A stretch of DNA of 64,000 bases from NCBI GenBank assembly GCA_965217195.1, contig CBDCHL010000003.1, forward strand, positions 124,001 through 188,000, read 5' to 3'. Made by a program: the position numbers and the translations under genes. Every line of letters begins with the position of its first letter. The stretch's first letter is position 1. Shown in pieces: positions 24,813 through 33,239 of this stretch. The notes beneath the pieces were generated by a model that was not told the DNA's origin, did not search any database, and was given only the letters and a program-made list of their open reading frames with translations. The stretch comes from UBA6623 sp965217195. GTDB lineage: Bacteria > Acidobacteriota > Terriglobia > Bryobacterales > UBA6623.

Positions 24813-27662
24813 TCAGGGCTGTGTAGCTACGTTCTCAGGGTCTCCGCTTGGCTTGCTCTTGTCCGGCAAACCCGCGATCGTTTTTCGAATTCTTTCACGC
24901 AGCTTCGATAAGGCGGCTAACCCCGTCCCGTCCGGCGCTATCGAATCACCCAAGGTTACCGCAACCTCGGGAATTCCGTGCAAGTCAGCGTCGAAACGCG
25001 CCCCGCCGGCGGAGAGCCTCACGGGCACGACCTCTGCTCCGGCCGCGGCCGCCGCCATCAGAGGTTCCAGGCGGTAGCGGTTCCGCTCGATTTCTCGCCC
25101 GGCCGGGTTTTCGGCGAACACCAAGACCGACTCTCCATCGGCCAGCGCCTGCCCCACTCGCTGATCGAGGGTCCCTCCGGGCGGCGCTTGGGCCGCGTCG
25201 ACCGGAGTAATGACCAGCGGCTCCAGCAAGAACGCCGCCCCGAGCGGCAAATCTTCGAGCCCCGTGTCCTCCGCCAGGGACACCCGTTCCCCAAGCGCTG
25301 CGATCAGGGTCAGCGGGTCAAATCGACCGTCGCGGTTCGCCACGTAAAGCCTGGGCTCCCGGCCGTTGCTCCGGATCGGGGCCACACGGCCCCCTTGACC
25401 CGCCAAGCTGAGCATCAGTCGCGCCCCCCGCCGAATCACCGACTGAGAAGCGAGCCGCGTTGGGGCCAAGCGCGCCAAAAGCCCGACCACGCTTCCCACT
25501 TTCAAGACAACGAATCCCCGCGCCGCCCGTCGCGCGCGCGCCCCCGCTTGCCGGGCGAGCAGCCCCAACGAGGCGCCGGCGTGCCCTGCCCATAGGTGCG
25601 CCATCTGCAGCCAAGGCGGACGGTTCGACTTCCCGAGCCGCCCTTGTTCATAAAGCAGCCGCGTCTCGTTGCGGCGAATCTTGCCGCTTGATGTCTTGGG
25701 AATCGTCTGGGGGGCGACAAGCTCGACATGATCGGGCGGGGTACCCACTCGCTCGTCAACAGCACCGACAATCTTCTCGCGAATGCGTCCGAACTCGCCG
25801 CGGGCTCCGCTGCGCGTCTCGGCAACGACGATGAGTTTTTCCGTCCCCGAGTCACGGTCCGTTACTCCAAAGGCGGCGACGCAGCCGCGCCGAACGCCCG
25901 CTACGTCGGCCGCCGCCAGCTCGATCTCTTGGGGCGTGATGTTGTGGCCGCCTTTGATGATGGTTTCTTTCAGGCGGCCGGTGATGTAGAGTTCTCCGTC
26001 GGCCCAATAGCCGAGATCACCCGTATCCATCCAACCGCCATCGGTCGTAACGGCGGAGGTGGCCTCCGGGTTGCGGTAGTAGCCCGATGTCTTCGAGGGG
26101 CCTCGGAACAGCACCCTACCGCGGACGCGCTCGGCGACGTCGAGATTTTCCTCGTCCACGATGCGCACCTCGTGACCGGGTATCGGCCGCCCATTCGCGA
26201 CAAAGCGCAAGAGCTTACTCTCACCGCCGTTTTCGCCCGGCTCGAGGTCGGACGGTTCGGCTCGCCCCTCTCTTTCAAACCGCGCTCGGTCGATCGTATC
26301 GATCAACGGTCGTCGCCACAGCGGTGGAAACGTCAGCGCCACTGATGATTCCGCCAACCCGTAACACGGAATAAAGCCCTTGGCATTGAACCCGTAGGCC
26401 CGGAAGCGTTTCTCAAAGCGCGCCAGCGTCTCGGGCAACACCGCCTCCCCGGCATTGATCACTACCCGCCAGCGGCTCAGATCCACATCCGATAGGGCCT
26501 CGTCGGGAATCTTGCGGGCACAGAGTTCATAGGAAAAATTTGGGGCCGGACACAGGACATCGCGTCCCGTGTCACTTAATGCCCACAGCCAGCGTTCCGG
26601 GCGAGAAAGGAAATCGAGCGGCGACAAGATCGTAATCGGGAATCCATAGTAGACGCTGAACAGCCATGAGCCGATCAACCCCATATCGTGATATAACGGC
26701 AACCAGCTCACCACCGTGTCATCGGGTTTGACCTGCACGCCCCAACCGATTCCTTGGATGTTCGCCAATACGTTCGCGTGGCCCAGCGCGACTCCCTTCG
26801 GGTTCCCCGTGCTGCCCGAGGTGTATTGCAGGAGGAAGATTTCCGCCGGATCGACGTCGGCGGCGGGCCGGGCCCGACCGCGTCGGCGCAGCTCGCTGAT
26901 CGTCGTTACTTCTTGCACGCTCGGCAGCGCGAGTCGCATCACTTGCGAGACTGCTTGGACGCGCCCGAAAGAAATTAGGAAACGGACATCCGCATTGCGC
27001 AGAATGCCCACTTGCCGTTTGACGTATTCTTCGATTTTGGAGGCCTGAGCGGGCGGATAGATCGGTACGGCGATTCCCCCCGCCAGAGCGATCCCGAAGA
27101 AGCCATAGAAGAAGTCGTCGCCTGTCGGCAGCATGATCGCCACCGCTTCGTTCCGTTTGAGTCCCGAGGCGACCAGGCCCACGGCCACTTCGCGGGAGCG
27201 TTCAAGCAACTGCCCGTAGGAAATATCCTGTCCCTCGTCGCCGTCCATCAAGTGGACCTGGACGCGGTCGGGCTGGGCGTCGGTGCGCTCACGAAGGACA
27301 TCGAGAAATGACGCGGGCGAGGCCGGGGGAGCCGCCGCTTCCGCGGGTTGGATGATCGGGTAACGACCGGTGCCGTCGCGCCGCGGGCCGCCCGCCGCCG
27401 TGGCATCCAGCGCTCTCAGCCATTCAGCCGGCGTCGCACCCTGCTGCGCAACGTCGTCGGGCAGGCGGCCGTCAAAGGCCCGCTCGACACGCACCAGCAA
27501 CTCGACGCGCTCCAGGCTTCCGAGACCCAAGTCCCGCTCGAAAGACGAGTCAAGTGAGGCGTGTTCGGCGGCCCGCGGGGAGTCAAGTTCCCGCAACAAC
27601 TCGCGCACGACCGCGAGCATGCGCTCGGAATGCGCGTCGCTGGGTGTGGTCAAGGTCGCCAT
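24813..27662 (-). CDS. ACP - fatty acyl-AMP ligase - degenerate acyltransferase fusion
   Basis: The 949-residue protein has three parts. Residues about 10-80 form an acyl carrier domain with phosphopantetheine site 'LGLGSLERVELL' (Ser49). About 120-690 is a fatty acyl-AMP ligase: 'YTSGSTGNPKGVALGH', 'WLPLYHDMGLIG', 'CYGLAESSVAL', 'DTGDLGYW', 'GRLKETIIKGGHNI' and a final 'PKTSSGKIRR'. About 730-930 resembles PlsC, but where PlsC has H-x4-D the sequence is 'VANRDGRFDPLT' (Arg in place of His), and the second motif reads 'FAENPAGRE'. The start at 27662 (ATG) replaces an in-frame TTG nine codons earlier. It lies between a reductase gene and plsY. It probably activates fatty acids and loads the carrier; the third domain may not catalyse. 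Confidence 0.88.
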   Translation of the reverse strand: MATLTTPSDAHSERMLAVVRELLRELDSPRAAEHASLDSSFERDLGLGSLERVELLVRVERAFDGRLPDDVAQQGATPAEWLRALDATAAGGPRRDGTGRYPIIQPAEAAAPPASPASFLDVLRERTDAQPDRVQVHLMDGDEGQDISYGQLLERSREVAVGLVASGLKRNEAVAIMLPTGDDFFYGFFGIALAGGIAVPIYPPAQASKIEEYVKRQVGILRNADVRFLISFGRVQAVSQVMRLALPSVQEVTTISELRRRGRARPAADVDPAEIFLLQYTSGSTGNPKGVALGHANVLANIQGIGWGVQVKPDDTVVSWLPLYHDMGLIGSWLFSVYYGFPITILSPLDFLSRPERWLWALSDTGRDVLCPAPNFSYELCARKIPDEALSDVDLSRWRVVINAGEAVLPETLARFEKRFRAYGFNAKGFIPCYGLAESSVALTFPPLWRRPLIDTIDRARFEREGRAEPSDLEPGENGGESKLLRFVANGRPIPGHEVRIVDEENLDVAERVRGRVLFRGPSKTSGYYRNPEATSAVTTDGGWMDTGDLGYWADGELYITGRLKETIIKGGHNITPQEIELAAADVAGVRRGCVAAFGVTDRDSGTEKLIVVAETRSGARGEFGRIREKIVGAVDERVGTPPDHVELVAPQTIPKTSSGKIRRNETRLLYEQGRLGKSNRPPWLQMAHLWAGHAGASLGLLARQAGARARRAARGFVVLKVGSVVGLLARLAPTRLASQSVIRRGARLMLSLAGQGGRVAPIRSNGREPRLYVANRDGRFDPLTLIAALGERVSLAEDTGLEDLPLGAAFLLEPLVITPVDAAQAPPGGTLDQRVGQALADGESVLVFAENPAGREIERNRYRLEPLMAAAAAGAEVVPVRLSAGGARFDADLHGIPEVAVTLGDSIAPDGTGLAALSKLRERIRKTIAGLPDKSKPSGDPENVATQP

Positions 27663-28008
27663 CTGTACTTCTTTACCGCGATTGCTCAAACCGAGCCGCG
27701 ACCGTCAGCGGCTGTGAAAAAATCGGGGACAGTCCGTCTCTCTGAATACGCGGCATTTATAATACCGCCATGAAAATTCGTTGCGGGCGGGCCGGTTTTG
27801 AGTCAGAGATGTCGCCACGAGTGGCGACACGGCACGCAAGAGTGCGTGCGCCACGTCGGTCGGAGTGCAACAAAGGATACGTTTGATACCTATTTTCGGA
27901 AGAGCCTTTGCGTTGGAGTTGTGGGGTCATCACTTTTGTCGATCTTCGGGCAACTTCATCGCATACCGCTCCTTAACAGTCGCGGCTCGGTTCGGGTTCC
28001 ACCTTCGG
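27663..28008. other. Gap between the fusion gene and the reductase gene, with REP copy 2
   Basis: About 345 bases. It holds REP-like copy 2 (27808-27859) and, near 27716-27745, the phrase GGGGACAGTCC that recurs in altered form at 49840. An AT-rich TATTATAAAT sits at about 27755 on the minus strand and could be the -10 of the fusion gene's promoter. Confidence 0.4.
27808..27859. repeat. REP-like palindromic repeat, copy 2
   Basis: Hairpin one is identical to the other copies (GTCGCCAC-GA-GTGGCGAC). Hairpin two is changed to GCACGC-AAGA-GTGCGTGC, with one extra base. The GCCACGTCGG end is conserved. Confidence 0.85.
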
Positions 28009-29595
28009 CTAAATCCGAAAGCTCCATTCCCGCACCGCTTCGGGTTCCACCCACTTCTTGATTCCTTCGATTTGATTCTTTCTCCAATACAAATCCCAGT
28101 CGATCCGCTCCGGTGACCAGCGCAGACGCGCTCTATCGGCCTGGGCGATCTTGCGATACCCTTCGCGGATCCGCTGCGCTTCGAATATATACCGGTGCTC
28201 GAGAATAAACGGCAGGTATTGCTCCAGCACCTGTTCACGAAAACGCAGCTGCAGTCCCAGCGTGCGCAGTGAAGCGCGCCACTTCGCCCACGTCGGGTCA
28301 GACGGTGCACCGAAACCGGGTAACTTGCGTTGCGCCACTGCCACCATTTTCTCGAGACTGCCCAGCCGTCGTTCCAGTTGTTTCCGGCGCATCTCTGCTT
28401 GCTCCTGGTCCAAGAAACGCAGTCGACTCAGCGGGTCGAGCCATCTCGAAATCGGACTGCCGTTTTTCGAAATGCGTTCGGCCTCATCGACCAGCAACTC
28501 CACCAACCCGCCCATCCAGAGTGGGTTCGTATCGGCGGTCGCCAATTGATAGACCTGTTCGTGTTCGCCGTTGAGCAGCAAAGCACCGGCTGCCAGTGTC
28601 GCGGCGGCAATTTGATCCACCGGGACGACTTCGAGCGGAATATCGCGCCTGGCCGGCCAATCCTTCAAACCTCCGAGCGCCATCAGCACTAGTGGCGCCG
28701 CCGTCCTTCCGCCCTCGACCCAACCGGGGAAGGGGAAATCGAGTGCGCTTTCGACGATCGCCGGACGAACGATTGTGTAATCCAGCCCCGGGATAGCGGC
28801 GAGCACCTGTTCGCCGAGGCTCTTGGTGTAGGTATAGGTATTGACCCAGCCCCAGTGTGCGGCGCGCTGCTTCCCCAGCTCGATGAGCTGATTCTTCACA
28901 CGCGCGGAATCCGTGGGTTCGCCCGCTTGTTCCGCCGTCCGCCGGATTTGTTCCACCCGTCGTCGGCACTCGGCTAATTCCTCGGCATGGTCAAATCGGT
29001 TGTCGCCCGGGTCGCGGCGGTTCGGATAGAAACCCTTGATCGGCTCGGTTTCCTCGACCAAGCCGTCGGAGCGGCCGGCCACATAGCAGGTAGAAACGTG
29101 CAGCAGTTTCGCGCCCAAGCGTTGTGCCAACGCGGCGGTCTGCTCCACGCTGTCGACATTGGCACGCAGCGATTGGTCTACCGGGGCGAAGAAATCGACC
29201 AGCCCGGCGCAGTTCAGCACCAGCCCGACACGACCTTCGAGCGCGACGAGATCCGACTGCTTGAAACCGCACAGGGTTTTTGCCGCGTCACCTCCCCAAA
29301 CCGTTGTCCGCTCCGCGAGCCGTTCGCGTCCAATACGCTCGACGATTTCGCTGAGCGGCGGGGAATCGAGTACTTCCCGCTCGAAGCGCTCCTGGGGCGT
29401 GCGGTCCCCGCGGGGACGGATCAACACGTGCAGATGTCTCCGACCGGGATAGCGATCGATCAGCAGCCCGAAAATGACTTTGCCCAGAAACCCATTGGCT
29501 CCGGTCAGCAAGATCTCGTGTTGCCGAAAAGTATGGCCGACGTCGATCAACGACCGCTCCTTCAAATCACCTGCCGATCCGTAGTCCAAGCACAT
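28009..29595 (-). CDS. Fatty acyl-CoA/thioester reductase-like extended SDR
   Basis: The 528-residue cytosolic protein has an N-terminal NAD(P)-binding Rossmann domain typical of Male-sterility/FAR and thioester reductase proteins: 'LLTGANGFLGKVIFGLL' (glycine-rich loop), 'VLIRPRG', 'VLNCAGLVDFF', 'LLHVSTCYVAG' and the catalytic 'YTYTKSLGEQVL' (Tyr-x3-Lys). A helical C-terminal part follows, as in fatty acyl reductases. It could reduce carrier- or CoA-bound fatty acids to aldehydes or alcohols. The ACP-FAAL fusion lies downstream on the same strand and PlsY after that, suggesting joint lipid synthesis. The precise product is inference. Confidence 0.85.
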   Translation of the reverse strand: MCLDYGSAGDLKERSLIDVGHTFRQHEILLTGANGFLGKVIFGLLIDRYPGRRHLHVLIRPRGDRTPQERFEREVLDSPPLSEIVERIGRERLAERTTVWGGDAAKTLCGFKQSDLVALEGRVGLVLNCAGLVDFFAPVDQSLRANVDSVEQTAALAQRLGAKLLHVSTCYVAGRSDGLVEETEPIKGFYPNRRDPGDNRFDHAEELAECRRRVEQIRRTAEQAGEPTDSARVKNQLIELGKQRAAHWGWVNTYTYTKSLGEQVLAAIPGLDYTIVRPAIVESALDFPFPGWVEGGRTAAPLVLMALGGLKDWPARRDIPLEVVPVDQIAAATLAAGALLLNGEHEQVYQLATADTNPLWMGGLVELLVDEAERISKNGSPISRWLDPLSRLRFLDQEQAEMRRKQLERRLGSLEKMVAVAQRKLPGFGAPSDPTWAKWRASLRTLGLQLRFREQVLEQYLPFILEHRYIFEAQRIREGYRKIAQADRARLRWSPERIDWDLYWRKNQIEGIKKWVEPEAVREWSFRI

Positions 29596-29736
29596 CCGGC
29601 AAGCCCTTCAGGTTGACGCAAGTCCGGCCGAATAGGCAACAACCCCGGGCGTCCCACACCCCATGCAGCGTAGCTGCGCGCGAAGTCGCTGACTTGTGGG
29701 TAGGCAGCGGTAAGGAAAGGTTAGGTAGCCCGACTC

Positions 29737-30454
29737 ATGTCACTACGTCTACTGTTTGCTACTCTGCTCAGCTTCGCTGCCGCCCAGGCCACCCTCGTGC
29801 CCAGGCTATCGCTCGAACAATTGGCCGCGGAGTCGGAATTGGTCGTCCACGGGACGGTCGTTCGCCGTTGGGCCGACTGGGGACCTTCGCGTCAATTCAT
29901 CTGGACGCATCACGAGGTACGCGTGGCGGACGTTCTCAAAGGCCGCCCGGCACTGAGCATTGTCGTCAGCGAACCGGGTGGGCCGACTGGGGACCTTCGC
30001 GATCTGGACGCATCACGAGGTACGCGTGGCGGACGTTCTCAAAGGCCGCCCGGCACTGAGCATTGTCGTCAGCGAACCGGGTGGAGAGATCGGCAACATC
30101 GGTATGGCTGTTGCCGGTGCGCCCCGCTACCAGGTTGGACAGGAAGTCGTGCTATTTCTTGAGCGAACGCCGATCGGCTACCTGCGGGGCTCGGGCTGGG
30201 GCCAAGGTAATTTCGCGGTCGTCGAATCGACAACAGGCGAATCAAGAACGGTGCGTTCCGCACACGGCGGCGCCACGCTGATCGAGGCTCCTCGCTTGGC
30301 CGGCGCGCCTCCAGGCCTTCCACAAACCGGACCCGCTTCGCTGGACGGACTTTCGGTGGACGAATGCAAGACGCGCCTGCGGCGTCTGCTCGCTCGGCAA
30401 GCGGTTGGAGAGGCGCCGGCTGCGCCGGTACCGAGTAAAGGAGGCCGTCGATGA
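29737..30454 (+). pseudogene. Secreted protein gene broken by an internal tandem duplication
   Basis: The gene begins with a signal peptide (MSLRLLFATLLSFAAAQATL) and 'LEQLAAESELVVHGTVVRRW', then a ~105-bp segment (29869-29978) is repeated in tandem (29979-30081). The second unit lacks 7 bases (TCAATTC), so the offset between copies at their shared end is 103 bp. This shifts the frame by one, and the second half continues in the other frame with 'IWTHHEVRVADVLKGRP', 'GEIGNIGMAVAGAPRYQVGQEVVLFL' and a Pro/Gly-rich end. Deleting 103 bp restores one ~205-residue protein. The family is a recurrent companion of matrixin-type proteases. Its stop overlaps the next start (ATGA). Confidence 0.7.
29869..30081 (+). 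repeat. Tandem duplication of about 105 bp
   Basis: Unit one 29869-29978 (110 bases), unit two from 29979 (103 bases). The units are identical apart from a 7-base difference (TCAATTC present only in unit one). The near-identity means it is very recent, or an assembly artefact. Confidence 0.85.
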
Positions 30455-32973
30455 CCGCCCGTCGCAATCTCGCGGGGAAGTCGGCAGGACGCGCCGCTTT
30501 ACTCCGACGTCTCCGCATCGCCGGTCTCTATGGTCTCCTCGTCGGACTGGCCGCGCTCAGTGCGCAAGCCTATGTTCGCATCCTGACTTCGAGCGGGAAT
30601 CCCCTTCGCCGCACCGACCAGTCAAACATTCAATTCTTGATCCACGACCAGGTCGCTGCGGGCTTGACCAATGCCGACGGCGAGCTCTGGATCACCGCCG
30701 GCAGCGATCCCCGCGCCGCCCTCCGTGCCGCACTCGACAACTGGGACCGCGTAGCGGACGCCGATCTGCTTTTCGCGGCGCCTACCGAAACTTCGGTGGC
30801 GCACGTACCCGACGACGGCAACCATGTGTTCGTCTTTGACGATACGCCGGAGATTCGCTCGGCCCTTGGGCCGGCTTTAGCGATCGCGCGATCGAGATTC
30901 TTTGTCAGCGGCGAGATCATCGACAGCGACATCCTCTTCAACCCGAGGCCCATGATCAACGGTCAGCAGGTCCCCTTTTCGACCACGTTGCAGGAAGGGA
31001 CGTTCGACTTGGAAGGGGTCGCTACACACGAACTCGGTCACGCCTTGGGCGCGAACCATACGCACATCTTGGCCGCTAGCATGTTCCCCCGTACGCCGCC
31101 GAGCTCACGATTGCAGGCCGACGTCACCGGAGACGATATCGCCTTCGCCGTGGAAGCGTACCCCGCCTCCGGCGCCCAGGCGGCACGCGGCTCGATTAGC
31201 GGGACAGTAACGCTAACGGGCGGCGGTCCGGCGGGAGGCGTGCTGCTCACCGCCGTTGACCCCAATGGCGGAATCACCGTCGGCACCCTGTCCGACTTCA
31301 ACGACGGCACCTACGAATTCGGCCCGCTGCCGCCGGGTGGTTATCAGGTAACCGCCGAACCGGCCTCGGGCACCGTGACTCCCGGAGACTTTCCCCCGGC
31401 CGATCCGGGGGGATTCAACACGAATGTGCTAAGCGACTTTCTGGGAGGCGCCTCAACTCCCCAGACCGTCCAGGTTCTAGCCGGGCTTGACGCCGCGGCT
31501 GATTTTTCGCTTGACGAGGGAACGCCCGGGTTAAGCATTCAATTTGTCGGTGTCGCCGCGCCGGGCGGAAGCCTCGCGGGTGTCTCGATCGGTGGTGCCG
31601 CCTTCCCCCTGATCGCCGGTGAAGCGGCCGATCTCGTTCTTGCCGGGCCCGGGATTGACGCGACGCTCTCCGCAAGCCATCTGCGACTGCTCGCGCCGGG
31701 CCTGACGATCCGCTCGGTCGGCGTCGAGCCCGGGTTTACGATCAACGGGCTTCCCATCATCCGCGCCACCGTAGATGTCGATCCGCGCCAGGGGCGTGAC
31801 ACCGGTACGCTGGCCATCGTCAAGGACGGTGAAGTCGCCCTCTTTTCGGGAGGGCTGTCGATCGAAGGCTCCGGGGCGCCGCCGCCTCCGCCGCCGACGG
31901 TGCCCGCAGTTCTATCGATGGGCGTTGTGATGGGCAATTTGTTGCCGACGATCAATGCGATTTCCGACGAGAGCATCATTAGCATCTTTGGGAGAGATTT
32001 CGCGCCGGACGGTGTGGACAACAGGGATACGCAGCTTGATCCCGCTTCGGGCCTAATTACGACCAACCTGAGTGGCGTGTGCGTCGAGATCGACGGACAA
32101 CGATCTCCCATGTTTCATGTGATCACCGAAGCCAACCCTAGCGACACTACCGTCGATCAGCTCAACGTGCAAGCTCCAACGTTAATGGGGGCCGGGCCGG
32201 TGTCGGTTGTCGTAATCTCCAACTGTGGCACTCCCGATGAACAGCGCAGCGCTGCTGAGCCGGTGCAGTTGTCGGATCGCACACCGGCGTTCTTTCTTCT
32301 CGAACCGATCTTGAGCCTCGGCCCCAACCCACTCGTGGCTACTCACCTGGACTTCAGCAAGATCGGTGATCCGAACACCCATCCGGGGACCACGCCGGCG
32401 GAACCGGGCGAACTCATTAGAATGTTTGGCACCGGGTTCGGCCTAACCGACCCGGATGTACAAGCGGGCGAAATTCCACAGAACGTTCCCGAAGTGCAAG
32501 ATAACAACTTCGTTGCCTCGCTGGTTGGTGATGTCAGCGTTACACTCGGCGGCATGACTCTTGCCGGACCGCCGGACCTTTTCTCCGCGGGTCTGTTGTC
32601 TTGTTGCGCAGGCGTTTACGAGATCATTGTCAGAGTACCCGAGGCCTTGGCCGACGGTAATCACGAGGTTACCGCGACGATCGATGGTGTTTCGACGCCG
32701 CCAGGCACCTTCATAACGGTGAAAGCTCCGTCCGGATCAGCCCCCGGGGCCGGCGCGCCCGGTGGCGAAGAGCCGAGTGGTGACGACGTTGTCGACGACG
32801 ACGGCTCGGGCGGGGGAGAGTCGTCCGGAGGTGGAGGAGACGGCGACACGTCGGGCGGTGGCGGTGGCGGCGGGGGCAGCATGGGCGAAGGCACGGGCTA
32901 CCTGCGAGTCCCCGCTGCGGGAACGAGCGGCCCGACGCCCTTTCCGCCAACGGCGAGCGCCCGCGGACGCTGA
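30451..32973 (+). CDS. Secreted matrixin-like metalloprotease with IPT-like C-terminal domains
   Basis: The 840-residue protein has an N-terminal membrane/signal segment (IAGLYGLLVGLAALSAQAY). The catalytic domain (about 45-240) carries the zinc motif 'HELGHALGANHTHILAASMFP', i.e. HExGHxxGxxH plus a Met-turn Met. A Cna-like or carboxypeptidase-regulatory repeat follows (about 245-350, 'GSISGTVTLTGGGPAGGVLL'), then a Pro-rich linker and two IPT-like repeats of the type common in Acidobacteriota (about 490-770, 'VLSMGVVMGNLLPT', 'ISIFGRDFAPDG'). The C-terminus is a long Gly/Ser/Asp-rich tail. The start overlaps the stop of the preceding gene by four bases, so they are translationally coupled. 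It probably digests extracellular protein. Confidence 0.85.
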   Translation: MTARRNLAGKSAGRAALLRRLRIAGLYGLLVGLAALSAQAYVRILTSSGNPLRRTDQSNIQFLIHDQVAAGLTNADGELWITAGSDPRAALRAALDNWDRVADADLLFAAPTETSVAHVPDDGNHVFVFDDTPEIRSALGPALAIARSRFFVSGEIIDSDILFNPRPMINGQQVPFSTTLQEGTFDLEGVATHELGHALGANHTHILAASMFPRTPPSSRLQADVTGDDIAFAVEAYPASGAQAARGSISGTVTLTGGGPAGGVLLTAVDPNGGITVGTLSDFNDGTYEFGPLPPGGYQVTAEPASGTVTPGDFPPADPGGFNTNVLSDFLGGASTPQTVQVLAGLDAAADFSLDEGTPGLSIQFVGVAAPGGSLAGVSIGGAAFPLIAGEAADLVLAGPGIDATLSASHLRLLAPGLTIRSVGVEPGFTINGLPIIRATVDVDPRQGRDTGTLAIVKDGEVALFSGGLSIEGSGAPPPPPPTVPAVLSMGVVMGNLLPTINAISDESIISIFGRDFAPDGVDNRDTQLDPASGLITTNLSGVCVEIDGQRSPMFHVITEANPSDTTVDQLNVQAPTLMGAGPVSVVVISNCGTPDEQRSAAEPVQLSDRTPAFFLLEPILSLGPNPLVATHLDFSKIGDPNTHPGTTPAEPGELIRMFGTGFGLTDPDVQAGEIPQNVPEVQDNNFVASLVGDVSVTLGGMTLAGPPDLFSAGLLSCCAGVYEIIVRVPEALADGNHEVTATIDGVSTPPGTFITVKAPSGSAPGAGAPGGEEPSGDDVVDDDGSGGGESSGGGGDGDTSGGGGGGGGSMGEGTGYLRVPAAGTSGPTPFPPTASARGR

Positions 32974-33004
32974 CCGCCGCGCCTTGCGAAATATTCATAA
33001 CGGC

Positions 33005-33209
33005 GCTACAGAGCCCCGAGCGCAAGCGAGGGGTCCGAGCGTAGGAGCACGCCGACCGAGTCCGGCCTGGGTCGTCCTGTAGCCGGCCCCCTCGCTCCCT
33101 GTTGCTGCTCTCGCCCTATCCGGTGGAGTATGATCGCTGGAACGCATGGCGGGCGACTCGAGCGGTGAAAGGACCGGCAACGAAGCTACAGAGCTCCGAG
33201 CGCAAGCGA
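33005..33209. repeat. Short direct repeats after the protease gene
   Basis: GCTACAGAGCCCCGAGCGCA (33005-) and GCTACAGAGCTCCGAGCGCA (33185-) are 25-bp near-identical direct repeats exactly 180 bp apart, each continuing AGCGA. A shortened version occurs near 56415-56437. They lie in intergenic DNA. Confidence 0.6.
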
Positions 33210-33239
33210 CGGGCCCTCCGCGAACCCTGAGAATTATCC

